A DNA stretch of 64,000 nt from JBMNCQ01 sp049366715 (GTDB taxonomy: Bacteria; Bacillota; Peptococcia; Peptococcales; BICA1-8). A model generated the notes under the pieces. The model worked only from the letters and a program-made list of their open reading frames with translations, was not told the origin of the DNA and did no database searches. The stretch is taken from NCBI GenBank assembly GCA_049366715.1, contig JBMNCQ010000037.1, forward strand, positions 1 to 64,000, in the 5' to 3' direction. Within the stretch, counting starts at the first letter, position 1. Every line of letters begins with the position of its first letter. The translations under genes and the position numbers were made by a program. Positions 17,801 to 26,675 of this stretch are shown piece after piece.

Positions 17801-20800
17801 GGCGAAGTGGCGTACCTGCTGGGCGCTTCATTCGGTCAAACTCTGGGCGCGGAGGATACTCCGGTTTTCCGTTCACCAGACAACAGCAATGCTGTATACA
17901 AACTGATTTATATGAACGGCACCGAAGAGCACGCGGTACAATACTACAACAGCGGCGATTCCGTATCGGCAGCGGGTATTTCCACTCCTGTCGGTATGGA
18001 CGGTGTCTTTTCCCGCTGGGCCGATTTACCTGATATTATGCCTGCTAATGATCTAACCGTAACGGCAGAGTTTACGACACCGACTGCAGTCACACTGATT
18101 TCCGCAATAGCAGACGGGGCATCCGGTACAACCACCTCAAGCAAAATTGAGCTGGTATTTGATACGGACATTACCGGTCTTCAGGTAAGCGACATAACAA
18201 TTACGGACATCACCGGCTCAGCAGTCCGAGGTATTTTGAACGGTTCGGGAACAACGTGGTCTATTGCCCTGGTTTCTGTCATCACGGAAGGGGAGGTTGC
18301 TGTAGAAGTAGCGGCACCTGAAGGCTATACTATTTTGGGTACACCAAAGACAGTAATGGTATATAAGCTGATCCCGGTCATTGATGCAGCTATTTCCCCC
18401 GACACCAGGGATTTTGACATTTACAGTCCTGCCGACATAAGCACCGCCATCACCTGGAACAGTGCCCGGTCGGTAAGCGATGTGGTGTATAATTCAAACA
18501 GTCTCACGGTAGGCACTGATTATTTTGTAAGCGGTGACACCCTGACCATTACGCAGGATTATCTGACGACCCGGTCTTCAGGCAGTCTTGTATTGACGAT
18601 TGTTTTTGACGCAGGTAGTCCGGCCGCACTGACCATAAATATTACGGACAGCACACCGCCCTGCATCAACCCCGGTATGGCCACTTATGATTTGGCCGGC
18701 CCCGCCGGCATAAGCACCACCATTACCTGGAACAGTGCCCGGTCGGTAGCGGATGTGGTGTACAATTCAAGCAGTTTGGTGCTAAACACCGATTACACCG
18801 TCAACAGCGATGTTCTGAACATCAAGGAGGCTTATCTTTCTGCTCAGGGCTTTTCCGAAAATGCGACGGCGGAGTTTGAGATTACTTTTGACACTGACTT
18901 TAAGACAATTCTTACAGTCACCATTGTTAACAACTACACGCCCTCCGGTGACGCTGACCTGGGCGATTTACGGGTGGGCGGCTCAACTGTGAGCGGATTT
19001 GCTCCTTCTGATGAGGAATATGCTGTGGAACTGCCCTACGGGACTTTACCCGGCAGCGCGGCAGCGTTAGTCGGCGCGACGGCCAATGACCCTCTGGCCC
19101 AGATCCGGATCACCCAGGCGTCCGCCCTGCCCGGCAGCGCCACTGTGAAGGTGACCGCCGAGGACGGGACGACAAAAACCTATACGGTTAATTTCACACT
19201 GGGAGCCGCGCCTGGCACGGCACCGACCATCACCACGACCTTCCTGCCGGGGGGCACGGTGGGCACTTCTTACAATGCTGCCCTTGCGGTCATGGGAGAC
19301 ACGCCCATCACCTGGGGCATAGACAGCGGTAACCTGCCGGACGGCCTAACACTGGACCCGGATACCGGCATCATCGGCGGTACGCCGGCAGTGGACGGTA
19401 CGTTTAATTTCACCATCAAGGCCACAAATACTGCGGGTTCTGCTGCCAAGGAATTCAGCATTGTAATCGCTACGGTCTCTACGGATAAGACTTTGCTAAG
19501 CGTGGTGGCGCCGCCGGCTATTACAGACGTGGCCAACGGCACGGCGAAAACCGCTGCGGATCTGGGTCTGCCCGGCACAGTGACGCTAATTACCGATGAC
19601 GGTAATGTGAGCGGGGATGTGACCTGGGACATAGCCCTAAGCTCCTATAATCCATCGCTTACTACCGAACAGACCTTTACGGTGGACGGAACGGTGACCC
19701 TGCCAAGCGGCATAGTGAACACCAACGGTGTTTCATTGGACGTCACCATCAGCGTGACGGTCAACGGGGCGGCAGCAGTGACGCTGCAAAGCATAACGGT
19801 TACTACTGCGCCTACCAAGACTACTTACAATGTAGGTGAAACTTTGGATTTAACCGGACTGCACGTGACAGGCATTTACAGTGATAATTCCATAGCACCG
19901 TTGACGATCACCCGGGCCCACATCAGCGGCTTTGACAGCAGCATCCCGGCAGATGATCAGCTTATAACCATAACTTATGAAGGAAAGACCGCTATCTTTA
20001 CGGTGGATATAGTGGCTAAGCCGGTTAACCCGACCATAGACTCCATCACAGCGGTGGATGATATCGAAGTACCCTATGGCACAAGTGAAACGGAGGCTAT
20101 AGAAGAACTGCCGGAAGAAACCGTCATCACCGACAGCGGGGGTGCAATCCATAACGTGGAGTTGGAATGGCGCATCGGAAATTATGACGGTAACACAGCC
20201 GGTGATTATGAAGCTACCGGAACCTTTACTTTACCGGCGGGGGTAGATCAGACAAATCCGGTAACAGAATTAAAAGTAACAACAACCGTCACGGTGCTGG
20301 AACGGGGCGGTGAAGCCCGGCTGGCCGGTTTGACAGCAACAGGCATTACTCTTTCCCCCGAATTTGCGAGCAGTAAAACGAACTACAGTGATAGAGTAAG
20401 CTACAGCAGAAGCAGCACCGTTGTTACCGCCACCCCCCTGGACAGCAAGGCCACGGTGGAGATCAACGGCATCGCGGGCAACAGCCGGGAAATAGAGCTG
20501 GATGCGGGAAGCAACACCATCAGCATCATTGTCACGGCTGAGGATGGTATTACCAGGAAAACCTACACCCTGACCATCACCAGGGCCCCAAAAAGCAGTT
20601 CGGGCAGCGATAATGATGACGACAATGGCGATAGTGACAATAACCAGGGGACGAACACACAGACAAATGTTATAGAAATGAACAAAGAAACAAGCACCGC
20701 GCCGGGAAGGCAGTCCGGAGAGATCTTTACCGTCCCCGGCGGAGCCGCTGCGCAAATTGCAGCAATAAAAGCCCGGGGCGAAATTTCAGTGCAATTCCAG

Positions 20801-21646
20801 ATAGACAGCAGCCCGACAGCGTTAGCGGAAATCGCCATACCGCTCAACATTCTGGACGGAGCCGGTCTCAATGTCAGCATCGTTACTCCTCAGGCGATCC
20901 TGGAACTGCCCTCAGCCTTGGTCGGAGCCCTGGCTCAAGCCGGTCAGGATCTGTCCCTTATTGTAACACGAGGCGGTGAAGTCCATCCACCCCAGGGTAC
21001 GACCGTACTGGGCACGCCTACGATAATTAACACCGGTATGGCAGGGACTACCCAGGTGACCATTCCCTTAACCGGGATAAACTTCCCCAGTGACCCTAAG
21101 GAGAAAGAAACTTTCCTGGCCGGCCTGATGGTTTTTGTCCTCCACAGCAACGGGGAAGAGCAGATCATCCGGGGGAAAATCATCTATGATGAAGCCGGTA
21201 ATCCGGTTGGCATCAGCTTTCCGGTGGATAAATTCAGCACCTTTGCCGTCATCAAGATCGACAAGCAAATAGTAATCTTGACCATCGGGCAGGCAACAGC
21301 CGGCATTAACGGCATAAACAGTTCATTGGATGCGGTTCCTTATATTGACCAAACGACAGGGCGGACCCTGGCCCCTCTGCGGTTTATCGGCGAAGCGCTG
21401 GGAGCTAAAGTAGAGTGGCTTTCTGCCGCCAAGCAGGTTAGGATTACCGCCGGCGAAAAGGAAATCATCCTGAGCTTGTCTGCCCGAGAAGCCCTGATCA
21501 ATGGCGAGAAAAAGCCCCTGGACTGCGCGCCGGTTATTGTCCCGCCGGGCAGAATCTTCCTGCCTCTGCGGTTTGTTGGCGAAGCCCTGGGTGCGCAAGT
21601 GGCCTATGATAATACGACAAAGCAGATCAGGATCACAGGTAAATGA
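14852..21646 (+). CDS. Giant secreted multidomain surface protein (GLUG, He_PIG, X2, cadherin-like, CuAO-N domains)
   Basis: 2264 residues. A Sec signal peptide (1 to about 31, ending VVQA) is followed by a mosaic: GLUG-type repeats (about 35-320; GGICG/NNGGSITGCYNYG units), three putative Ig (He_PIG) domains (about 419-673; ITTTSLP...LPDGLSLDPDTGEITGTPT type), a second GLUG block (about 677-970), a bacterial Ig-like segment near 1080, two X2-like modules (about 1177-1360), a cadherin-like beta sandwich (about 1363-1450), a fourth He_PIG, further Ig-like domains, another cadherin-like domain (about 1820-1912), an Asp-rich linker, and a C-terminal pair of copper-amine-oxidase N-terminal-type repeats (PLRFIGEALGAKVEW and PLRFVGEALGAQVAY). 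No LPxTG or SLH motif is seen, so how it is anchored is unclear. The role is probably adhesion or carbohydrate binding. Confidence 0.9.
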   Translation: MNVKKFLSLLLCMAAVLTIIVFEPAVVQAVEIWNGGTEAPVQGAGTSGSPYQINRAEELAWFAGQVNGGSTGVYAVLTADIALNDTSDWENWETNAPPNIWTPIGTGTSQFTGSFDGNNHTISGIYIGSGNMPGLFGCVGTGGSIQNIRVTESYISGSADAYGLSRAGGICGRNNGGSITGCYNYGTVVGSGNFVGGICGDNSGTVTGCYNYASAQGAQSVGGICGMTVSGGTVTGCGNTGSITGTKYVGGVCGSLSAATEPRAKILDSFNTGTVQGTTSGGICGFNLQGSITGCYLLNTLSAVGDNYQGSVEATGKSAAAFASGEVAYLLGALFGQMLPADETPAARSADGGNAVFKLTYLNGEVEHAVQYYNSGNTVFAAHIPIPTATEGEYFWGWDNLPGTMPDSDVTATAVFGAAAAPAITTTSLEKAVAGSIYLAPIQAEGSRPITYEVTSGTLPDGLSLDPDTGEITGIPTTGGTYTFTVQVENTSGYDTQELSITVETAPVIITTSLPAGILGVPYGAEIEAEGIPPAAFTVSAGNLPGGLSLDAATGTISGTPTAVDTYTFTIKAESTSGYDTRELSITVNKAEPTIMTVFLPFGVLGASYSAEIEAEGKTPITFTVSAGGLPAGLGLNAVTGVISGTPTAAGTSTFTVQVENDAGEDSRELSIEITDEMQGSGTAGDPYQIRTAEQLIWFAGEVNGGRQSIHAVLLADIVLNDTGGWENWATTPPANTWTPIGTSVATRFIGSFNGNNHTISGVYIKSSGDYQGLFGYVGANTTIQNLGLTESYIGGKSYVGGICGCSLTSRIINCSVSATVTGSGNYVGGVCGYNNINCAIQNCDNTGTITGPGYTGGISGINSGTITGCRNGGTINSNGASLGFGGVCGGNYTGGSIINSYNTGEVYIPNNNNVGGVCGYNPAALTNVYNTGTVTGNSNVGKVCGFVTGSLTNCYFLGTTGGIGHNLGSGTAAGKSADAFTSGEVAYLLGASFGQTLGAEDTPVFRSPDNSNAVYKLIYMNGTEEHAVQYYNSGDSVSAAGISTPVGMDGVFSRWADLPDIMPANDLTVTAEFTTPTAVTLISAIADGASGTTTSSKIELVFDTDITGLQVSDITITDITGSAVRGILNGSGTTWSIALVSVITEGEVAVEVAAPEGYTILGTPKTVMVYKLIPVIDAAISPDTRDFDIYSPADISTAITWNSARSVSDVVYNSNSLTVGTDYFVSGDTLTITQDYLTTRSSGSLVLTIVFDAGSPAALTINITDSTPPCINPGMATYDLAGPAGISTTITWNSARSVADVVYNSSSLVLNTDYTVNSDVLNIKEAYLSAQGFSENATAEFEITFDTDFKTILTVTIVNNYTPSGDADLGDLRVGGSTVSGFAPSDEEYAVELPYGTLPGSAAALVGATANDPLAQIRITQASALPGSATVKVTAEDGTTKTYTVNFTLGAAPGTAPTITTTFLPGGTVGTSYNAALAVMGDTPITWGIDSGNLPDGLTLDPDTGIIGGTPAVDGTFNFTIKATNTAGSAAKEFSIVIATVSTDKTLLSVVAPPAITDVANGTAKTAADLGLPGTVTLITDDGNVSGDVTWDIALSSYNPSLTTEQTFTVDGTVTLPSGIVNTNGVSLDVTISVTVNGAAAVTLQSITVTTAPTKTTYNVGETLDLTGLHVTGIYSDNSIAPLTITRAHISGFDSSIPADDQLITITYEGKTAIFTVDIVAKPVNPTIDSITAVDDIEVPYGTSETEAIEELPEETVITDSGGAIHNVELEWRIGNYDGNTAGDYEATGTFTLPAGVDQTNPVTELKVTTTVTVLERGGEARLAGLTATGITLSPEFASSKTNYSDRVSYSRSSTVVTATPLDSKATVEINGIAGNSREIELDAGSNTISIIVTAEDGITRKTYTLTITRAPKSSSGSDNDDDNGDSDNNQGTNTQTNVIEMNKETSTAPGRQSGEIFTVPGGAAAQIAAIKARGEISVQFQIDSSPTALAEIAIPLNILDGAGLNVSIVTPQAILELPSALVGALAQAGQDLSLIVTRGGEVHPPQGTTVLGTPTIINTGMAGTTQVTIPLTGINFPSDPKEKETFLAGLMVFVLHSNGEEQIIRGKIIYDEAGNPVGISFPVDKFSTFAVIKIDKQIVILTIGQATAGINGINSSLDAVPYIDQTTGRTLAPLRFIGEALGAKVEWLSAAKQVRITAGEKEIILSLSAREALINGEKKPLDCAPVIVPPGRIFLPLRFVGEALGAQVAYDNTTKQIRITGK

Positions 21647-21710
21647 ACCGACTGATAGGAAATTGCCCGGCAGAGGGCCAAAGTCTGTAAAAAAATGAAA
21701 ATAGAAGAGG

Positions 21711-21755
21711 CCGGCAGCGGTTTATCTAGAAATATAAACTCCGCTGCCGGTTTTT
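21711..21755 (+). terminator. Rho-independent terminator after the surface protein
   Basis: CCGGCAGCGG (21711-21720) pairs perfectly with CCGCTGCCGG (21741-21750), followed by TTTTT. The remainder of the 21647-22069 gap holds two more stem-loops and no gene. Confidence 0.85.
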
Positions 21756-21943
21756 ATGATGGTAAAGATAAAAGCCGGCAAAGCAGCTGTACAAAGTATG
21801 TGGAGTCTAGTTCAAATACAAAGCCAAAATGTTTGTAAAAGTGATACGGGACGGGGATTAGCTCTAAAATATAATTTATTCATAGAGGTGATTTTTCTGT
21901 CGATTATCCCCGGAGAAAAAGTTGGTGGGTGACTTCCTAAAAG

Positions 21944-22020
21944 TACTCAAGGAACATTATAACCTTGAGTATGGGAAAATTAAGCCTGCACTGAGACCGT
22001 GATAAGTCTCGGTGCAGGCT
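21944..22020. terminator. Two stem-loops; the second is the likely terminator of the leftward thiolase operon
   Basis: First stem: TACTCAAGG (21944-21952) with CCTTGAGTA (21963-21971). Second: a 15-bp stem (21983-21997 with 22006-22020, one G-U pair) 50 bases past the thiolase stop. Read on the minus strand the second is followed by TTAATTTT, consistent with termination. Confidence 0.6.
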
Positions 22021-22069
22021 TTAAAAGAAAGTATATAAAGGGGAGGTTTGATTTAGGGAGGAGGCAGCA

Positions 22070-23377
22070 TTATTCGACCCAAATGATTGCCGCGGCACCC
22101 TGAGTTAAGCCGCCGCAAATAGCACAAGCGGCATAGCCGCCGCCGTTTTCCTGAAGATTATAGGCAGCGGTCATCATGATCCGGGCCCCGCTTGCCGTGT
22201 TGGGATGACCGATGGCGATGGCACCTCCGTTAGGATTGAGTTTTTCTTTCAGCGTCTGATATTGCACGTCATTATGACCCGGGATCGGTTGAGCGGAGGC
22301 TTCTTTGACCATTGCCTTGTAGTCACTATTTAAAAATCGTTGATTGGATAAAAGTTTAAGTGAGACTAAGGGGACACAGGCAAAAGCCTCATTGATTTCA
22401 AGCAATTTAATGTCAGCCATGGTCAGTTTTACGTCATCAAGGCATTTCTTAATGGCAAAGGCAGGTGATACGGGCATAATTCTCGGCTGCAGGGCAATGG
22501 CAGAAATTCCAACCAGAGTATAAAGAATAGGTAACCCCAATTTCTCTGCCTTTTCTCTGGTTGTAATGATTTGAGCGGTAGCGCCGTCATTCATTCCCGG
22601 GGAATTGCCTGCGGTACAGGTCGGGTTGTCGAAAATCGGCTTTAATCCGGCCAGTTTGTCCATGCCGATATCAGGGCGGAATTGTTCATCAATATCTAAG
22701 ACCCTGGCAGAAATGACATTTCCTTTTTTATCCTTTTGCGTTATTTCAAGGGGCTGCATTTCTTTTTTAAAAAATCCCCGTTCCCAGGCCTTCCTATATT
22801 TAACATGGCTGCCCAGAGCCAGCTCATCTTGTTCTTCCCGCGGTACACCGTACTCAATAGCTACGTTACCGGAATCTACGGCTACGGGTGCATAATCCTT
22901 ATAACCCAGGGGGATAATCGGATCTTCGATCATAAAGGAAGAATGCTTTTTTCCTTCCCAGCGAATATCCCGGAGTAAAAAAGGAACAGTGCTGAAACTC
23001 GTAGAACCCCCGGTCATGACGATTCCCGCTTCCCCCAGTTTGATGCTCCGGGCTCCGTATTTAACGGTGCTCAGGGCAGAGGTGCAGGCCTGGTCATAGG
23101 TGACGGAAGGGGTTTCGGGGGAAATTCCCGCTTTGAGCATCGTTTGCCGGGCGACTACGGGTGTAAAGGGATCCTTGGTGCTGCTGGTATCGCCATTACC
23201 CCACCATACTTCATCGATTAAAGCCGGATCAAGGTTGATCTTTTCCAGTGCGTTTCTCATAGCCAGGGCTCCGAGATCGTAAATGTCTATATCTTTCATT
23301 GAGCCGCCGAATTTACCGAAAGGCGTTCTGCTTGCACTAATACAAACGATATCATTCTTATTTTTGGGGAAGCTCAT
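22070..23377 (-). CDS. Thiolase / acetyl-CoA C-acyltransferase
   Basis: Thiolase-superfamily enzyme, 435 residues, condensing or cleaving 3-ketoacyl-CoA. The nucleophile is Cys98 in YDQACTSALS; the second half has INEAFA, the catalytic His in IAIGHPNTASGAR and the acid-base Cys in AICGGLTQGAA. It is longer than degradative thiolases of about 393 residues, with an insert in the region around residues 60-75 (GNGDTSSTKDPF), so it is a diverged member. It lies 23 bases downstream of the CoA-transferase gene on the same strand and is co-transcribed from the sigma-54 promoter at 24757-24771. A second thiolase of the conventional type is at 27560. Confidence 0.88.
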   Translation of the reverse strand: MSFPKNKNDIVCISASRTPFGKFGGSMKDIDIYDLGALAMRNALEKINLDPALIDEVWWGNGDTSSTKDPFTPVVARQTMLKAGISPETPSVTYDQACTSALSTVKYGARSIKLGEAGIVMTGGSTSFSTVPFLLRDIRWEGKKHSSFMIEDPIIPLGYKDYAPVAVDSGNVAIEYGVPREEQDELALGSHVKYRKAWERGFFKKEMQPLEITQKDKKGNVISARVLDIDEQFRPDIGMDKLAGLKPIFDNPTCTAGNSPGMNDGATAQIITTREKAEKLGLPILYTLVGISAIALQPRIMPVSPAFAIKKCLDDVKLTMADIKLLEINEAFACVPLVSLKLLSNQRFLNSDYKAMVKEASAQPIPGHNDVQYQTLKEKLNPNGGAIAIGHPNTASGARIMMTAAYNLQENGGGYAACAICGGLTQGAAAIIWVE

Positions 23378-23400
23378 GATAATTTTTCACCTCACTAATT

Positions 23401-24705
23401 TTATAAAACCCGGCCATATATTTCGCGGTATTGTTGTTTTAGTTCAGCTCTAAAGTTAGGATGGGCAATGCTGATCAGGGCTGCAGCTCTTTCGCTTTCC
23501 GACTTGCAGTATAAATTAACTGCGCCATGTTCGGTGACAACCCAACGAACATCATTACGGGTTGTCGTTACAGGAGTACCTGGTTTTAATTGACAGGAAA
23601 TTCTGGAGATCGCACCGTTTTTAGCTGTGGACTGGAGAACAATAATCGGCCGGCCATTCCTGGCAGCTGCCGCGCCGCGGACAAAATCCAGCTGTCCGCC
23701 GATGCCGCTGTATTGTTTAACCCCGATGGCTTCAGCACAAACTTGGCCGCTTAAGTCAATTTCTAACGCAGAATTGATGGCAACCATATTATCATTTTGT
23801 GCGATTACGCAGGGGTTATTGACATAATCAACGGGATAAAACTGAAACAGAGGATTTTTATTGATATATTGGTAAACCTTCTGCGTTCCTTGGGCAAAAG
23901 TTACCACAATTTTACCCGGATGCAAGGTTTTTTTAGAGCAATTCACGATTCCGGCCTCGATAAGATCAATGAGACCATCGGAAAACATTTCGGTGTGAAT
24001 ACCCAAGTCCTTTTTATCCCGGAGGTAATTCAGTATGGCATCCGGAATTGTGCCGGCCCCCATTTGCAGTGTATCGCCATCTTTAATAAGTGCAGCCACA
24101 TTTCGACCTATGGCCCGGGTAACTTCATCCATCGCTGCAAAACGGGTGAGTTCCAGAATAGGACGGTCATTTTCGACGATATAATCAAGATCACTGACAT
24201 GAACAAAGGAGTCCCCATAGGTACATGGAACATGGGGATTGACTTCAGCGATGACTGTTTTGGCACATTTAACCAGTTCTTTGGAATGATCCACCGACAT
24301 GCCCAGACTGCAGTAACCATGTTCATCAGGTGGGCTGACCATAGTGATAAAGACATCGGATCCTAAATAACCTTCGCGAAAAGCCCGCGGGAACTCATGA
24401 AACATCAGCGGGAAGAACGTCCCGCGGTTTTCCCAGATTGATTTTCGGGTATTTGCACCTGCAAACATGGATTTTAAGACAAAATGACCTTCCATTTCCG
24501 GTTTGCAGTAAGGCGAACTACCCAGAGCCACGCCTTGAATAATGGTAACATTCTCCAACTCCGGGTAACGTTCGGCGAGAGCATTGACAAGCAGTTCTGA
24601 TTCACTTGCCGCATGGCCGGGTATAACAAAATCGCCTGATTTAACGACTTTTACTGCTTCGGCAGCAGATGTTAAGCGGCTCTTATACGTTTCTTTCCAA
24701 TTCAT
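23401..24705 (-). CDS. Acetyl-CoA hydrolase/transferase family CoA-transferase (4-hydroxybutyrate/butyrate type)
   Basis: 434-residue family I CoA-transferase of the AbfT/Cat type, moving CoA between acetyl-CoA and a short-chain acid. Key features are PPDEHGYCSLGMSVD, the catalytic Glu239 in IHTEMFSDG, the glycine block MGAGTIPDAIL and GGQLDFVRGAA with the C-terminal VTEHGAVNL. Known members of this family accept 4-hydroxybutyrate or butyrate; the exact acid here cannot be told. It is first in an operon with the thiolase. A -24/-12 promoter lies about 50-65 bases upstream, and the sigma-54 activator gene is divergent from it. Confidence 0.9.
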   Translation of the reverse strand: MNWKETYKSRLTSAAEAVKVVKSGDFVIPGHAASESELLVNALAERYPELENVTIIQGVALGSSPYCKPEMEGHFVLKSMFAGANTRKSIWENRGTFFPLMFHEFPRAFREGYLGSDVFITMVSPPDEHGYCSLGMSVDHSKELVKCAKTVIAEVNPHVPCTYGDSFVHVSDLDYIVENDRPILELTRFAAMDEVTRAIGRNVAALIKDGDTLQMGAGTIPDAILNYLRDKKDLGIHTEMFSDGLIDLIEAGIVNCSKKTLHPGKIVVTFAQGTQKVYQYINKNPLFQFYPVDYVNNPCVIAQNDNMVAINSALEIDLSGQVCAEAIGVKQYSGIGGQLDFVRGAAAARNGRPIIVLQSTAKNGAISRISCQLKPGTPVTTTRNDVRWVVTEHGAVNLYCKSESERAAALISIAHPNFRAELKQQYREIYGRVL

Positions 24706-24756
24706 TGGGAGCTACTCCTTTCAAAAGATAGAATTTTAGCCTAACTCAAACTTGTC

Positions 24757-24771
24757 GCAAAAATCATGCCA
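24757..24771 (-). promoter_or_regulatory. Sigma-54 (-24/-12) promoter for the CoA-transferase/thiolase operon
   Basis: On the minus strand the site reads TGGCATGATTTTTGC: GG, exactly ten bases, GC, and close to the consensus TGGCAYR-N4-TTGC. It is 52-66 bases before the CoA-transferase ATG, and the gene on the other side encodes a sigma-54 activator. Confidence 0.8.
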
Positions 24772-24853
24772 AATACATTTGTGTGAAATAAAAATTGCAT
24801 TGACAAGTCATATTCCGCTCTTGAGATGATCAGCAGCATTTTAATCACAGGAA

Positions 24854-24896
24854 ATATAGTAAATTCACCACACTTCATGTTGTAAATTTACTATAT
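24854..24896. promoter_or_regulatory. Palindrome, putative enhancer site for the sigma-54 activator
   Basis: Perfect 12-bp arms ATATAGTAAATT (24854-24865) and AATTTACTATAT (24885-24896) flank 19 bases. The site is about 85-140 bases upstream of the -24/-12 promoter, the usual distance for an upstream activator sequence, and about 195 bases before the activator gene. No other gene is seen in 24706-25090. Confidence 0.6.
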
Positions 24897-25090
24897 GTGT
24901 GATAAATACGACATCCATGGTGATGATTAACTTGATGGTATTAAAGGTCCGCTGGATTGTCCGGACCGGAGCAGGTGAAATAGGATCCGGTATTTTTGAG
25001 GATTGTTCAAACTTTCATAATAAATTATAATATTTATACCTTATGATTTTTGTCAAAGAATCATTTTGATTAATAAAGCGGGTGAAATAA

Positions 25091-26548
25091 ATGATTGAGA
25101 CAAAAAATTCCGTGGGAAATTATTCATATTCCCTGGAAGAAGTCATGGATAATTCTTATGATTCAATTTTTGTTACCGATGCCGCAGGGAATATTTTAAT
25201 GGTAAATCCCACAGCTGAACGACTTTTGAACTTACCAATGACGAAAATGGTCGGTAAAAATATTCGAGAACTTATTGAAACGGGTTATTGGGATAAATCA
25301 ATTGCCTTGGAAGCAATTGAGAAGAGAAGAACAGTGACCGGCGTAATCAAAACCCGGGCTGGTGCAAATTTAATCTGTACCAGCCGGCCGTTGTTTGATG
25401 CCGCCGGAAATATTACGATGGTCATTAGTAATAGCCGGAATGAGGATGCCCTTGTGAAATTAGCTCAGACCTTGGACAAAGAGCGGGAACTTGTGCGGCG
25501 TTATAAAGAAGAAGTTCAATATTTAAGAGAGCAGGGTTTTAAGAACAGGCATTTAGTTGCGGAGAGTCCGGCTATGAAAAATTTACTGCTTGAAGCCAAT
25601 TCGGTAGGACCTACGGAGACTTCTGTTTTACTGTACGGCGAGTCCGGTACGGGTAAAGAAATACTGGCCAAGTATCTCTATAGCATGAGCCGTCGGTCTG
25701 CGGAAGCTTTTATAACGGTTAATTGTGCGGCGATTCCTGAAAATCTAATTGAAGCCGAATTATTCGGTTATGCCAAAGGATCCTTTACAGGTGCAGATGC
25801 CAAAGGAAAACCGGGATTATTCGAACTGGCCGATAAGGGGACGATCTTCCTGGATGAGATTGGTGAGATGCCCCTGATCCTGCAGGCAAAGTTATTGCGT
25901 GTCTTAGAAAACGGCGAAGTAAGAAGGATCGGGGGAACAACTTCCAGAAAAGTAAATTTTCGCTTAATTTGTGCTACAAATCGTGATTTGAAGATGATGG
26001 TTGCCAATAAAACCTTTCGGGAAGATCTATTTTACCGGATTAATGTTGTTCCTCTGTATTTAATTCCTTTGCGTGAACGTCCTGAGGATATTATGGCGAT
26101 GAGTGATATCTTCTTAGAAGAATTAAATAAAAAATATGGGTACGATAAGGTGTTTTCAAGTGAAACCCTTCAAGGATTTCTGAACTACAGCTGGCCCGGA
26201 AATGTCCGTGAACTCCGCAATTTGATTGAACGCTTGGCGATCACAACCAGAGGTCGTGTTATTGATTATCAAATTGAGGAAATGACAAATTCAACGCGCC
26301 ATATTGTTGCTGACCTGAATCATAATGAAAGCGGGAATTTTTGTATTTCTGTAAATCCCAGAGCGCCGCTCAAGAAAATAATAGATCAAGTCGAGAAGGA
26401 ATATATTAAAAATATTCTGCATGAATGTAACGGATGCGTAAGTGAAGCCGCGCGGATATTGCATATTGACCGCTCAGCGATCTACAGAAAGGTGCAAGTT
26501 GTCAATCTGAGGGATCAGGAATTAAAAAAAAATGAGTATGAATTTTAG
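25091..26548 (+). CDS. Sigma-54-dependent activator (PAS - AAA+ - Fis HTH)
   Basis: Bacterial enhancer-binding protein, 485 residues. A PAS sensor domain (about 15-115; YDSIFVTDAAGNILMVNPTAE) is followed by a short coiled linker and an AAA+ ATPase (about 155-390): Walker A GESGTGKE (183-190), the sigma-54-contacting loop GSFTGA (230-235, Ser for the usual Ala) and Walker B TIFLDEIGE (251-259). A Fis-type helix-turn-helix ends the protein (about 440-475, SEAARILHIDRSAIYRK). It is flanked by two operons with sigma-54 promoters, so it very likely controls both. The PAS ligand is unknown. Confidence 0.95.
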   Translation: MIETKNSVGNYSYSLEEVMDNSYDSIFVTDAAGNILMVNPTAERLLNLPMTKMVGKNIRELIETGYWDKSIALEAIEKRRTVTGVIKTRAGANLICTSRPLFDAAGNITMVISNSRNEDALVKLAQTLDKERELVRRYKEEVQYLREQGFKNRHLVAESPAMKNLLLEANSVGPTETSVLLYGESGTGKEILAKYLYSMSRRSAEAFITVNCAAIPENLIEAELFGYAKGSFTGADAKGKPGLFELADKGTIFLDEIGEMPLILQAKLLRVLENGEVRRIGGTTSRKVNFRLICATNRDLKMMVANKTFREDLFYRINVVPLYLIPLRERPEDIMAMSDIFLEELNKKYGYDKVFSSETLQGFLNYSWPGNVRELRNLIERLAITTRGRVIDYQIEEMTNSTRHIVADLNHNESGNFCISVNPRAPLKKIIDQVEKEYIKNILHECNGCVSEAARILHIDRSAIYRKVQVVNLRDQELKKNEYEF

Positions 26549-26580
26549 CTTCTTCAGTAGTTATGAAGAGGCTTTGCTTT
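26548..26580 (+). terminator. Terminator after the activator gene
   Basis: GCTTCTTCA (26548-26556) pairs with TGAAGAGGC (26564-26572) with one G-U pair, followed by TTTGCTTTT. It overlaps the stop codon. Confidence 0.55.
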
Positions 26581-26675
26581 TGTCTTTAAGGCAGTTCGTT
26601 GGATAAAAATATATATTGTTCAATAGAGGCTATTGGCAGATTCTTAAAAACTATTGATAAAGGGAACATAAAAAA

